A stretch of 64,000 nt of DNA from assembly GCF_013087515.1 (NCBI RefSeq), contig NZ_JABFCN010000055.1, forward strand, positions 62,001 through 126,000. The letters are read 5' to 3'. The notes beneath the pieces are model-generated. The model was not told the origin of the DNA and did not search any database. It was given only the letters and a program-made list of their open reading frames with translations. Made by a program: the position numbers and the translations under genes. Numbering within the stretch: position 1 is the first letter of the stretch; every line of letters starts with the position of its first letter. Of this stretch, positions 42,924-51,384 are shown in pieces. Source of the stretch: Rhizobium sophorae. GTDB lineage: Bacteria; Pseudomonadota; Alphaproteobacteria; Rhizobiales; Rhizobiaceae.

Positions 42924-44303
42924 ATGAGCATTAAGGCCGCAAAGGCGAGCGACAGGACGGGCGAGGCGGATCTGCGCGGTCGCCCGACGGCGATGCGTAG
43001 ACGCGGCGCCTGCCCCGCCCTTGCGGCGCCCATGCCGACGGGCGACGGTTTGCTGGTACGGCTGCGGCCGGCCAGCGGCGCGTTGACGCCGTCGCAATTC
43101 GCAAGCCTTGCCCGCTCTGCCGCAGCACATGGAAACGGCATTCTGGAAATCACTGCCCGCGGCAATCTGCAGATCCGAGGCCTTCGGGCTGAGACGGTCG
43201 GACAGCTCGCCGCTGATATCGATGCCGCCGGGATCACCGTGCCGGACGGGCCGGCGATCGAGACATCGCCGCTGCACGGAATCGACCCGGAGGAGAGAAG
43301 CGATCCGGCCGCGATGGAAATGGCCTTGCGCAGCACGCTCCACGATCTGCTTGCCTCGCCGCGGCTCGCGCCAAAGCTCTCGCTCGTCGTTGACGGTGGC
43401 GGAGCCTTCGGCTTGTCAGCGCTGTCCGCCGATATCCGTATCGTCGCGCAATCCCCCACAGATTGGCTTGTCGCGATCAATGGCGACGGTGAAACTGCAA
43501 TGCCAGTCGCCATCGGTCCCACGGAGGCTGCGATATCAGCCGTTGGCGAAATTCTGAGCTTGCTGACGACCCTCGGGCAGGGCAGGCGTGCAAGGGATAT
43601 CGATCCGGCGCTTCTGCGGGCGCGTTTTCCCGCAATGGATGACATTCAATTCATTTCGTCCCGCGCGGCAGGGATGCCGCTTGCCGGCTCGCACAGGCTT
43701 GAGGACGGCAAAACCATACTCGGCGTCCGGCCGGAATTCGGGCAGATGAGAGCCTCCGATCTGATCGCCTTGCTTGACCTTGCAACGAATCGTGGCGCAA
43801 CAGCCGTCCGGCTTGCGCCCGGTCGCGGTTTTTTCTTCATCGGGCTTTCCGCCGATACAGTGCCGGCTATGCACATCGCTGCAGCCAGACATGGCTTCAG
43901 CACCCAGCCCGGCGAGAATACCGAGCATATCGCCGCCTGCGCCGGCGCCGGCGCCTGCGGCTCGGCCTTCTACGAGACGCGGACCCTGGCGCGCCGGCTC
44001 ATTGCCGCGGCACCTGCCCTTTTCGATGGTTCGCTGACACTTCATCTATCCGGCTGTGCCAAGGGCTGCGCTCATGCCCGGCCGGCGCTGACCCTGACGG
44101 GCTCCGCGGAAGGTTATGGCCTCATCCTCAATGGGCTTGCGGCGGATCAGCCGGACGAACGGATCGCTGGCGGTCGGATCGATTTCGCTATAGAGAGGCT
44201 CGCCCGGGCCATCGAAGACAACAAAGATGCTGGCGAATCGACCGCCGCCTGCCTTACACGGCTTGGCGCAACCGGCGTTTCGAAGGCGCTGCGACAGGAA
44301 TAG
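42924..44303 (+). CDS. cobG: Precorrin-3B synthase
   Basis: CobG is the oxygen-dependent enzyme that makes precorrin-3B (ring contraction step). It is related to sulfite/nitrite reductases. The 459-residue protein has nitrite-reductase ferredoxin-like half domains (about 35-100 and 245-310). The 4Fe-4S ligands are cysteines in ACAGAGACGS and SGCAKGCAH (about residues 338-387), and RRGACPAL lies near the start. ATG 42924 is preferred because GAGGATCGAG precedes it; a GTG at 42906 is in frame. The next gene, cobH, begins 2 bases after its stop codon. Confidence 0.93.
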   Translation: MSIKAAKASDRTGEADLRGRPTAMRRRGACPALAAPMPTGDGLLVRLRPASGALTPSQFASLARSAAAHGNGILEITARGNLQIRGLRAETVGQLAADIDAAGITVPDGPAIETSPLHGIDPEERSDPAAMEMALRSTLHDLLASPRLAPKLSLVVDGGGAFGLSALSADIRIVAQSPTDWLVAINGDGETAMPVAIGPTEAAISAVGEILSLLTTLGQGRRARDIDPALLRARFPAMDDIQFISSRAAGMPLAGSHRLEDGKTILGVRPEFGQMRASDLIALLDLATNRGATAVRLAPGRGFFFIGLSADTVPAMHIAAARHGFSTQPGENTEHIAACAGAGACGSAFYETRTLARRLIAAAPALFDGSLTLHLSGCAKGCAHARPALTLTGSAEGYGLILNGLAADQPDERIAGGRIDFAIERLARAIEDNKDAGESTAACLTRLGATGVSKALRQE

Positions 44304-44305
44304 GA

Positions 44306-44938
44306 ATGCCAGACTACGATTATATCCGCAGCGGCGATGCGATCTACGAGCGTTCCTTTGCCATCATCCGTGCCGAGGCCGATCTTTCGCGCTTCACCGA
44401 AGACCAAGCCGAAATCGCCGTGCGCATGATCCATGCCTGCGGGCTGGTCGAGGCGGCGGAGCATTTCCTGTTCTCGGCCGATTTCGTCAGCGCGGCGCGC
44501 GAAGCGCTGAAGGGCGGCGCGCCGATCTTCTGCGACGCGGAGATGGTATCTCAGGGCGTGACCCGGGCGCGGCTGCCGGCGCTGAACGAGGTGATCTGCA
44601 CGCTGCGCGATCCCGCGACACCGGAGCTTGCGCGCGAGACCGGCAATACGCGCTCTGCCGCCGCCATGCATCTCTGGCTCGATCGGCTCGGCGGCAGCGT
44701 TGTCGCGATCGGCAATGCACCGACGGCCCTCTTCCATCTGCTCGAACTCCTGCGCGACGGCGCCCCGAAACCCGCTGCGATCCTCGGCATGCCCGTGGGC
44801 TTCGTCGGCGCGGCGGAGTCGAAGGATGCATTGGCGGAAAATTCCTACGGCGTACCCTTTGCCATCGTCCGCGGCCGGCTCGGCGGCAGCGCCATGACCG
44901 CAGCCGCCATCAATGCATTGGCGAGGCCAGGCCTATGA
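44306..44938 (+). CDS. cobH: Precorrin-8X methylmutase
   Basis: CobH moves the C-11 methyl to C-12, giving hydrogenobyrinic acid. The 210-residue protein carries the family blocks IYERSFAIIRAEADL, MIHACGLVEAAEHFLFS (with the catalytic histidine), IFCDAEMVSQGVTRARL, and IGNAPTALFHLLEL. GMPVGFVGAAESKDAL lies near the end. It is 2 bases from cobG and overlaps cobI by 4 bases (ATGA), so it is part of the same translationally coupled run. Length is normal for the family. Confidence 0.95.
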   Translation: MPDYDYIRSGDAIYERSFAIIRAEADLSRFTEDQAEIAVRMIHACGLVEAAEHFLFSADFVSAAREALKGGAPIFCDAEMVSQGVTRARLPALNEVICTLRDPATPELARETGNTRSAAAMHLWLDRLGGSVVAIGNAPTALFHLLELLRDGAPKPAAILGMPVGFVGAAESKDALAENSYGVPFAIVRGRLGGSAMTAAAINALARPGL

Positions 44939-45666
44939 CCACAAGCGGCCGTCTCATCGGCGTCGGCACGGGTCCCGGCGATCCGGAGCTCCTCACCCTC
45001 AAAGCCGTGCGCGCCATCGAAGGCGCGGATGTGATCGCCTATTTCGCTAAGCAGGGCAGGGGCGGCAACGGCAAGGCGATCGTCGAGCCGCTGCTGAAAT
45101 CCGGGGTGACACTGCTGCCGCTCTATTATCCGGTGACGACCGAGATCGACAAGAACGACGAACGCTATCAGAGGCTGATCACCCAATTCTACGATCTGTC
45201 TGCCAAAGCTGTTGCCGGGCATCTTGATGCCGGGCTGACTGTCGCCGTTCTCAGCGAAGGCGATCCACTCTTCTACGGCTCCTATATGCACCTGCATGTC
45301 AGGCTTTCCACACGCTATCCGACGGAAGTGATCCCGGGCATCAGCGCCATGTCGGGCTGCTGGTCGCTGGCGGGCATGCCGATCGTCCAGGGCGACGACG
45401 TGCTTACCGTACTGCCCGGTACGATGGCCGAGACCGAGCTGACACGCCGCCTTGCCGATACGCAAGCCGCCGTCATCATGAAGGTCGGCCGCAATCTGCC
45501 GAAGATCCGCCGGGCGCTGGCAACGGCCGGCCGGCTTGCGGAAGCCGTCTATGTCGAGCGCGGCACAATGGCGAATGCGGCGATGGAAAGGCTTGCCGAC
45601 AGGACCGACGGCGATGCGCCGTATTTTTCGCTCGTGCTGGTGCCGGGCTGGGAGGGCAGCCGATGA
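44935..45666 (+). CDS. cobI: Precorrin-2 C20-methyltransferase
   Basis: CobI uses SAM to methylate precorrin-2 at C-20, giving precorrin-3A. The 243-residue tetrapyrrole methylase begins GRLIGVGTGPGDPELLTLKAVRAI and has the GDPLFYGSYMHL and VIPGISAMSGCWS motifs. The C-terminal block is VYVERGTM. It overlaps cobH and cobJ by 4 bases on each side. The start at 44935 is fixed by that overlap and by the motif close to the N-terminus. Confidence 0.95.
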   Translation: MTTSGRLIGVGTGPGDPELLTLKAVRAIEGADVIAYFAKQGRGGNGKAIVEPLLKSGVTLLPLYYPVTTEIDKNDERYQRLITQFYDLSAKAVAGHLDAGLTVAVLSEGDPLFYGSYMHLHVRLSTRYPTEVIPGISAMSGCWSLAGMPIVQGDDVLTVLPGTMAETELTRRLADTQAAVIMKVGRNLPKIRRALATAGRLAEAVYVERGTMANAAMERLADRTDGDAPYFSLVLVPGWEGSR

Positions 45667-46427
45667 GCGGCAGGCTTTTCGTGATCGGCACCGGTCCCGG
45701 CAACCCCGAGCAGATGACGCCGGAGGCTTTGGCCGTTGTCGACCAGGCAACGGATTTCTTCGGCTACGGACCCTATCTCGACAGGCTGGAGCTCCGCCAC
45801 GATCAACTGCGGCATGCCTCGGACAATCGCGAGGAGCTCGACAGGGCGGGGGCAGCGCTCGCCATGGCGGCCGATGGCGCCAAGGTCTGCGTCGTCTCCG
45901 GCGGCGACCCCGGCGTCTTCGCCATGGCGGCGGCCGTCTGCGAGGCGATTGAGAACGGGCCGGCCGCGTGGCGCGCGGTCGATCTCATCATCCTGCCCGG
46001 CATCACGGCGATGCTGGCCGTGGCGGCAAGAGCCGGCGCTCCGCTTGGCCATGATTTCTGCGCCATATCGCTGTCTGACAATCTAAAACCTTGGAATATA
46101 ATAGAAAACCGTCTTGTATTGGCGGCAAAGGCAGGTTTTGTCATCGCGCTCTATAATCCGATCAGCCGGGCGCGGCCCTGGCAGCTCGGCGAAGCCTTCA
46201 AGCTGTTGCGTGAGCATCTGCCTGCAGCAACGCCGGTGATTTTCGGGCGGGCGGCCGGGCGACCGGACGAACGTATCGCCGTCCAGCAGCTGTCGCAGGC
46301 AGATGCGTCGATTGCCGATATGGCGACCTGCATCATCATCGGCTCGGCCGAGACACGCATCGTCACGCGGCCAGGCAGACTGGACCTCGTCTATACGCCG
46401 CGCTTCATGGCGGGGGGAAACAGGTGA
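45663..46427 (+). CDS. cobJ: Precorrin-3B C17-methyltransferase
   Basis: CobJ methylates C-17 of precorrin-3B and completes ring contraction. The 254-residue protein begins GRLFVIGTGPGNPEQMTPEAL and has GYGPYLDRL, VVSGGDPGVFAMA, ILPGITAMLAVAARAGAPLGHDF, and ISLSDNLKPW. All are hallmarks of CobJ/CbiH. Its 3' end overlaps the 3' end of antisense cobK by 37 bases, so the sense run of the operon is interrupted by a gene on the opposite strand before cobL. Confidence 0.95.
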   Translation: MSGRLFVIGTGPGNPEQMTPEALAVVDQATDFFGYGPYLDRLELRHDQLRHASDNREELDRAGAALAMAADGAKVCVVSGGDPGVFAMAAAVCEAIENGPAAWRAVDLIILPGITAMLAVAARAGAPLGHDFCAISLSDNLKPWNIIENRLVLAAKAGFVIALYNPISRARPWQLGEAFKLLREHLPAATPVIFGRAAGRPDERIAVQQLSQADASIADMATCIIIGSAETRIVTRPGRLDLVYTPRFMAGGNR

Positions 46428-47161
46428 TCGATCGCCGCCAGCACCGCCTCGACAGTGTCGACCGCCTTGACGGTCGAGGCCGGCGCGCGCGCCACCATCA
46501 TCACCTCGATGCCAAGCAGCCGGGCTGCCTCGATCTTCGCATAGGTGGCGGCACCGCCGCTATTCTTGGCGACGATGACGTCGATGTCGTGTTGCCTCAA
46601 CAGATCGCATTCGCCTTCCAGCGTGAACGGGCCACGCTCGAGGATGTACTCGACATTATTAAGCGCAAGCGGCGGTTCTATGGGATCGACGCTGCGGACG
46701 AGGTAGTGATGTTGCGGTGCGGCTTCCGTATGATGCGCGCCCTGCCGGCCCGTCGCCAGGAAGACATGGCGGGGGGAGGGGCCGAGCGCCTCGATGGCCT
46801 CCGGAATACTCCGCACCTCCCGCCAGCGATCGCCGGCCGCGCGTTGCCATTCGGGACGGCGCAGAGCGATGGCAGCAATGCCGGTGGTCTCAGCCGCGAA
46901 AGCGGCATTGGCCGAAATGCGCTCGGCGAAGGGGTGCGTGGCGTCGATCAGCAGATCATATCCGCCGGCCTTCAGGAAATCGGCAAGTGCGGCAGCGCCG
47001 CCGAAACCGCCGATGCGAACCGGAACAGGCTGCGTGGCCGGTTTTTCAGTGCGGCCGGCAAGCGACAGAAGAACATCGCAATCATCACGCGCGGCGAGCG
47101 CCTCGGCCAGCAGCCGCGCCTCGCTGGTGCCGCCAAGGATCAGGATGCGGGGTCTTCCCAT
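46391..47161 (-). CDS. cobK: Precorrin-6A reductase (antisense within the cob cluster)
   Basis: CobK reduces precorrin-6A to precorrin-6B with NADPH. The 256-residue protein starts RPRILILGGTSEARLLAEALA, the Rossmann-like motif. It has LLIDATHPFAERIS, FLATGRQG and IVAKNSGGAATYAKIEAAR, all diagnostic for CobK/CbiJ. It runs opposite to the other cob genes: its start codon (CAT at 47159-47161) shares two bases with the cobL ATG, and its end lies inside cobJ. It must have a promoter inside cobL coding sequence. Confidence 0.94.
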   Translation of the reverse strand: MGRPRILILGGTSEARLLAEALAARDDCDVLLSLAGRTEKPATQPVPVRIGGFGGAAALADFLKAGGYDLLIDATHPFAERISANAAFAAETTGIAAIALRRPEWQRAAGDRWREVRSIPEAIEALGPSPRHVFLATGRQGAHHTEAAPQHHYLVRSVDPIEPPLALNNVEYILERGPFTLEGECDLLRQHDIDVIVAKNSGGAATYAKIEAARLLGIEVMMVARAPASTVKAVDTVEAVLAAIDHLFPPAMKRGV

Positions 47162-48392
47162 GTCTGATGTCGCTCCTGCGTCCGGCCAGCGCTGGCTGAC
47201 TATTATCGGCATCGGCGAAGATGGTCCAGAAGGGCTGGGCGAGGAGGCGAAGAGGCTGATTGCGACCGCACCTGCCGTCTTCGGCGGCGCGCGCCACCAC
47301 GCGCTTGCTGCATCGCTGATCACAGGTGAAAGGCTTTCCTGGCAGAGCCCGTTCGAGCGCTCGGTCGAGGCCATCATTAAAAGGCGCGGCACGCCTGTTG
47401 TCGTGCTCGCCTCCGGCGATCCGTTCCTCTACGGCGTCGGCGCAACAGTCTCGCGCTACGTGGCGGCGGACGAGATGCGCACCATCCCCGCACCCTCGGC
47501 CTTCAGCCTTGCCGCGTCCCGCCTTGGCTGGCCGCTGCAGGAGGTCGCGACGATCTCCCTGCATGGACGGCCGATCGACCTGATCCGGCCGCATCTTCAC
47601 CCCGGGCGGCGCATCATCGCGCTGACCTCGGACGAGAAGGGGCCTGGCGATCTGGCTGCCCTGCTTGCCGCTACCGGCTTCGGTCAGTCGCAGCTTACCG
47701 TGCTCGAGGCGCTTGGCGGCGCTCGGGAACGGCAAAGAAGCGCTGTGGCTGCGGATTTCGATCTCGTGGACATCGATCCTCTGAATGTCTGCGCTGTTAA
47801 TGTTGCGGCAGGGGAGGGGGCTCGCATCCTGCCTTTTACCGCAGGAATCGAGGATGAACTGTTCGAGCATGACGGACAGATCACCAAACGCGAAATCCGG
47901 GCGATGACGCTTTCGGCGCTTGGCCCCCGTCACGGCGAACTGCTCTGGGATATCGGCGCTGGCTCGGGCTCGATCGGCATCGAATGGATGCTGGCCGATC
48001 CGTCGCTGAAGGCGATCGCCGTCGAGCAGTCGCCCGAGCGGGCCGCACGTGCCGCCCGCAACGCGTCTGCTTTCGGCGTGCCGCATCTCGCCGTCGTCGA
48101 AGGTATGGCGCCCGATGTGCTGAAGGGCCTGCCGGAACCGGATGTGATCTTCCTCGGCGGCGGCGGCAGCGAACCGGGTGTTGTCGATGCCGCGATTGCC
48201 GCGCTGAAGCGGGGAGGGCGGCTTGTCGCCAATGCCGTGACGCTGGAGATGGAAGCGGTACTGCTCGCCGAACATGCAAAACGTGGCGGCTTCCTCACGC
48301 GGATCGAAATATCGCGCGCACAGCCCGTCGGCGGCATGAGCGGCTGGCGGCCGGCCATGCCGGTGACGCAGTGGCGCTGGACGAAAGGATAA
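47160..48392 (+). CDS. cobL: Precorrin-6Y C5,15-methyltransferase (decarboxylating)
   Basis: CobL methylates C-5 and C-15 and decarboxylates the C-12 acetate side chain of precorrin-6B. The 410-residue protein is a fusion of a CbiE-type methylase (about 1-215; LTIIGIGEDGPEGLGEEAK, ASGDPFLYGVGATV) with a CbiT-type methyltransferase (about 225-410; LLWDIGAGSGSIGIEWML, IFLGGGGSEPGVVDAAI). The ATG at 47160 forms a CATG with the cobK start codon. Transcription may come from the cobFGHIJ run through antisense cobK. Confidence 0.94.
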   Translation: MSDVAPASGQRWLTIIGIGEDGPEGLGEEAKRLIATAPAVFGGARHHALAASLITGERLSWQSPFERSVEAIIKRRGTPVVVLASGDPFLYGVGATVSRYVAADEMRTIPAPSAFSLAASRLGWPLQEVATISLHGRPIDLIRPHLHPGRRIIALTSDEKGPGDLAALLAATGFGQSQLTVLEALGGARERQRSAVAADFDLVDIDPLNVCAVNVAAGEGARILPFTAGIEDELFEHDGQITKREIRAMTLSALGPRHGELLWDIGAGSGSIGIEWMLADPSLKAIAVEQSPERAARAARNASAFGVPHLAVVEGMAPDVLKGLPEPDVIFLGGGGSEPGVVDAAIAALKRGGRLVANAVTLEMEAVLLAEHAKRGGFLTRIEISRAQPVGGMSGWRPAMPVTQWRWTKG

Positions 48393-48396
48393 CGGG

Positions 48397-49155
48397 ATGA
48401 CGGTGCATTTCATCGGCGCAGGCCCAGGTGCTGCGGATCTGATCACGGTGCGCGGCCGCGATCTCATCGCCCGGTGCCCGGTCTGCCTTTATGCCGGCTC
48501 GATCGTCTCGCCCGAACTGCTGCAATATTGCCCGCCGGACGCCCGCATCGTCGACACGGCGCCGATGTCGCTCGACGAAATCGAGGCGGAATATCTTCGC
48601 GCCGCTGCGGCCGGCCAGGATGTCGCCCGGCTGCACTCCGGCGATCTCTCGGTCTGGAGTGCAGTGGCCGAGCAGGTGCGCCGGCTTCAAAAACACGGCA
48701 TCGACTATACGATGACGCCAGGCGTTCCGGCCTTTGCCGCCGCAGCCTCAGCCCTCGGCCGAGAGCTGACGATCCCGGCCGTGGCGCAGAGCCTGGTGCT
48801 GACCCGCGTTTCCGGCCGCGCGTCACCGATGCCGAACGACGAAACACTGGCGAAGTTCGGCGCGACGGGCGCCACGCTGGCGATCCATCTGGCCATCCAC
48901 GCGCTGAAGCAAGTGGTGGAGGAATTGACGCCGCTTTACGGCATCGACTGCCCTGTCGCCATCGTCGTCAAGGCCTCCTGGCCGGACGAGCGCGTCCTGC
49001 GTGGCACGCTCGCCGATATCGAAGCAAAGGTTGCCGCCGAACCGATCGAACGAACGGCGATCATCTTCGTCGGCCCCTCGCTCGCGGCCGAGGATTTTCG
49101 CGAGAGTTCACTTTATGATCCGGCCTATCAGCGCCGGTTCAGAGGCAGGGAGTAG
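48397..49155 (+). CDS. cobM: Precorrin-4 C11-methyltransferase
   Basis: CobM methylates precorrin-4 at C-11. The 252-residue protein opens VHFIGAGPGAADLITVRGRDLI and has VCLYAGSIVSPELL, ARLHSGDLSVWSAVAEQ and MTPGVPAFAAAASALGREL, followed by QSLVLTRVSGRASPMP, a CobM/CbiF signature. It starts 4 bases after cobL. It is the last gene of the cluster; cobA, cobB, cobN, cobST and later assembly genes are not in this window. A GC-rich hairpin follows. Confidence 0.95.
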   Translation: MTVHFIGAGPGAADLITVRGRDLIARCPVCLYAGSIVSPELLQYCPPDARIVDTAPMSLDEIEAEYLRAAAAGQDVARLHSGDLSVWSAVAEQVRRLQKHGIDYTMTPGVPAFAAAASALGRELTIPAVAQSLVLTRVSGRASPMPNDETLAKFGATGATLAIHLAIHALKQVVEELTPLYGIDCPVAIVVKASWPDERVLRGTLADIEAKVAAEPIERTAIIFVGPSLAAEDFRESSLYDPAYQRRFRGRE

Positions 49156-49166
49156 CTTCGGGCGAA

Positions 49167-49186
49167 AGGCCGCGCCAGCGCGGCCT
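49167..49186 (+). terminator. GC-rich hairpin after cobM (possible terminator)
   Basis: Perfect 8-bp stem AGGCCGCG / CGCGGCCT with loop CCAG, 12 bases after the cobM stop codon. The tail is CTCGTAACC rather than a T-run, so it may stop transcription only partly or protect the 3' end. Confidence 0.42.
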
Positions 49187-49251
49187 CTCGTAACCGTCCA
49201 GCGCGCCGTCCCGACACCAATGGCGGTATCAGCCGACATTTCGCTCAGGTC

Positions 49252-50064
49252 TCAAACCCGAGCGCTGAGATAATCCATGCTGGCGCGAAGCGCACCGGCC
49301 GGGTCCTTCAGCGCATGCACCTCCGCCGCGAAGGGCTCGAAGGAGAATGGGCCGTTATAGCCCGCCTGCAGCAGCGCCCTGACCTGGCCGGCATTGTCGA
49401 GCAGATCGTCGGCATCGACCAGGACGCGGTGAGAATCGCGCATATCAGCAACAGCAACGGAAGGATCGTTGACGCCGGAGATGTGCACGAGGCCGGCAAG
49501 CTCAGGGAAGGTCGCCGCTTCGCCGGCAAGATGATGGTGGAAGGTGTCGTGGACGAGCCTGAAGGTCGATTGCGCACCGAGTTCCTTGATGGCCTCGGCC
49601 GCCTCGGTCTTCGAGCGCAGCGAGCAGATCTCGAAGCCGAGCGGCTCGACGAGACCGATAATGCCGGCCTCCTCGAGCATCGGCTTCAGCGCAGCCAGAG
49701 ACTGACGCAGATTGGCCTGCCGTTCGCCATCGGCGCAGCCGGTGCCGTCATTCTTCGGAACAAGGACGAGCGCCTTGGCGCCGGACGCGCCGGCATAATC
49801 GATCAGTTCCCGCGCTTCGGCAGCCCTGGTCGCGTTCCACTCGTTGAAGCGCTGCAGGGCGTTGATCGAGATGATCGTCACGCCATGGCGGGCAGCCGCT
49901 TGCCTGATCACGTCGGGTTTGGTGCCGTCGAGAATGGCATTGCCTGAAAGGTCGTTGCGGATCTCGACGGCATCGATGCCGAGCGATCTGGCCAGCGCGA
50001 AAAAGTCTTCGATGGCGAGCGATGGTGCTGCCATATGGTTGAGCGCAAAACGGATCGTAGTCAT
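49252..50064 (-). CDS. Sugar phosphate isomerase/epimerase-like TIM barrel (IolI/MocC-like)
   Basis: This 270-residue xylose-isomerase-like TIM barrel resembles IolI (2-keto-myo-inositol isomerase). Likely metal ligands fall in LVEPLGFE (Glu), LVHDTFHHH (Asp and His), LVHISGVND (His) and FSFEPF (Glu), in the order seen in IolI. SINALQRFN matches the IolI LNAL segment. It should interconvert a keto-inositol or related sugar. A LacI regulator lies upstream on the same strand, and a MocDEF-like oxygenase set lies beyond it. MocC of rhizopine catabolism is a family member, so a role with O-methyl inositols is plausible. Confidence 0.78.
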   Translation of the reverse strand: MTTIRFALNHMAAPSLAIEDFFALARSLGIDAVEIRNDLSGNAILDGTKPDVIRQAAARHGVTIISINALQRFNEWNATRAAEARELIDYAGASGAKALVLVPKNDGTGCADGERQANLRQSLAALKPMLEEAGIIGLVEPLGFEICSLRSKTEAAEAIKELGAQSTFRLVHDTFHHHLAGEAATFPELAGLVHISGVNDPSVAVADMRDSHRVLVDADDLLDNAGQVRALLQAGYNGPFSFEPFAAEVHALKDPAGALRASMDYLSARV

Positions 50065-50225
50065 GATTGATATCTCCTCCTGATCTCCGCGTCACGGCGG
50101 AGCAGTCCTCGCGAATGGGTCAGGGAATCTCTATCGGAATTCGCGTCGCAATCCATCCGTCATCGCCGGTGGCCGCTTTCATTGCTGAGAGAATTTCCAA
50201 AGAAATGATGGACTTCCATCATTGC

Positions 50226-51254
50226 TTAGATGTTCTCCGAGATATGAATATCGAAAGGCAGGAAGAGTTGTCCGGGAACCGCCGTTTCGCCATTTTCGAT
50301 GGCGCTTGTCATCAGCACCATCAGATCCTTGCAGAGGGCGGGGAGGGGGGTGCCGATCGCCATGGCGACGATATCGTCGGCAAGACCAGCTTTGCTGTCG
50401 GGGGTCAGCTCGTTGACCACGAGAACGATCTTGCCGCCGACGCCTTCTTCGCGAAACGCCGAGATTGCCCCCTCCATGCCGCCGCCGCAGACATAGAGGC
50501 CGACAAGATCGGAATGTTTCTGCAGCAGCGTCAACGTTGCCTCATGGGTGATTTCGGCGGTCTCGAGATTGATCAGCGTGTCGACGACATCGAACTCCGG
50601 CGCATTCTCGCGAAAATACGAGCGGAAGCCGATTTCTCTGAGCTCATGGCCGTGAAAGCGATGGCTGCCGACGAAACAGGCGACCTTGCCGGGCTGGCGC
50701 GCCGTGCGCGCGATCGTCCAGGCGGCGGTGCGCCCGACCTTGCGGTTGTTGACCCCGAGATAGGCGTCGCGCACGCCCGTGGCGAGATCGGAGAGCAGCG
50801 AGAAGACCGGGATGCCGCGCTCCTTCAGCTCCTCCACAGCCGTCGTCACCGCCGGATAATCCGGACCGACGAGAGCAACGGCCTGGTTGCGGGCGCCGAG
50901 CGTCTTGATCTTTTCGACGATCGCAGCCGGTGTCGCGGCTGACGGAAAGTCGATTTGCGTCTGGATGCGCGCGCTCGTCACCGCGCGCGCTGCTGTTTCA
51001 ATCTCCCGCACGAAGCTCTGATAGAAGGGCTGCATCGGCTTCTGCAGCAGGAAGGCGAGCCTGTATTGCGGCAGATCCTCGAAGACGCGCTGCTTGATCA
51101 GCCCGACAGCGTGATAGCCGATCGACTGCGCCGCATCATAGACCCGTCGCGCTGTTTCCTCGCGCACGCGGTGGCGCGCGTTAAGAACACGGTCGACGGT
51201 GGCGACGCTGACGCCGGAGGCGCGGGCGAGATCGGATATGGTGGGACGGCGCAT
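50226..51254 (-). CDS. LacI-family regulator of the moc-like region
   Basis: This 342-residue LacI-type regulator starts MRRPTISDLARASGVSVATVDRVLN, a canonical helix-turn-helix with hinge. The ligand domain (about 60-340) is of the sugar/inositol-binding type, with FLLQKPMQPFYQSFVREIE, VALVGPDYPAVTTAVEELKERGIPVF and LYVCGGGMEGAISAF. It lies between the IolI-like gene (same strand, 161 bases downstream) and the desaturase/Rieske/reductase operon (divergent), so it is well placed to control both. The effector is probably an inositol derivative; this is inference from neighbours. Confidence 0.85.
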   Translation of the reverse strand: MRRPTISDLARASGVSVATVDRVLNARHRVREETARRVYDAAQSIGYHAVGLIKQRVFEDLPQYRLAFLLQKPMQPFYQSFVREIETAARAVTSARIQTQIDFPSAATPAAIVEKIKTLGARNQAVALVGPDYPAVTTAVEELKERGIPVFSLLSDLATGVRDAYLGVNNRKVGRTAAWTIARTARQPGKVACFVGSHRFHGHELREIGFRSYFRENAPEFDVVDTLINLETAEITHEATLTLLQKHSDLVGLYVCGGGMEGAISAFREEGVGGKIVLVVNELTPDSKAGLADDIVAMAIGTPLPALCKDLMVLMTSAIENGETAVPGQLFLPFDIHISENI

Positions 51255-51384
51255 CGGCGTTCCTGATGGATTCGATCATGAATGCAAGTCATTCATGATG
51301 GCTTTTGATAGATTATATCAAGCCTGCATTGAGCGCTTTCCAAAGTCAACCTATTCTCCAGGCAAGGGCAACGGGAGGCGGGTA

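Noticed and set aside
46424..47167. Plus-strand open frame across the cobK region that would keep the cob genes in one direction
   Set aside because: Its translation lacks any cobalamin-enzyme motif, whereas the minus strand reads clearly as CobK.
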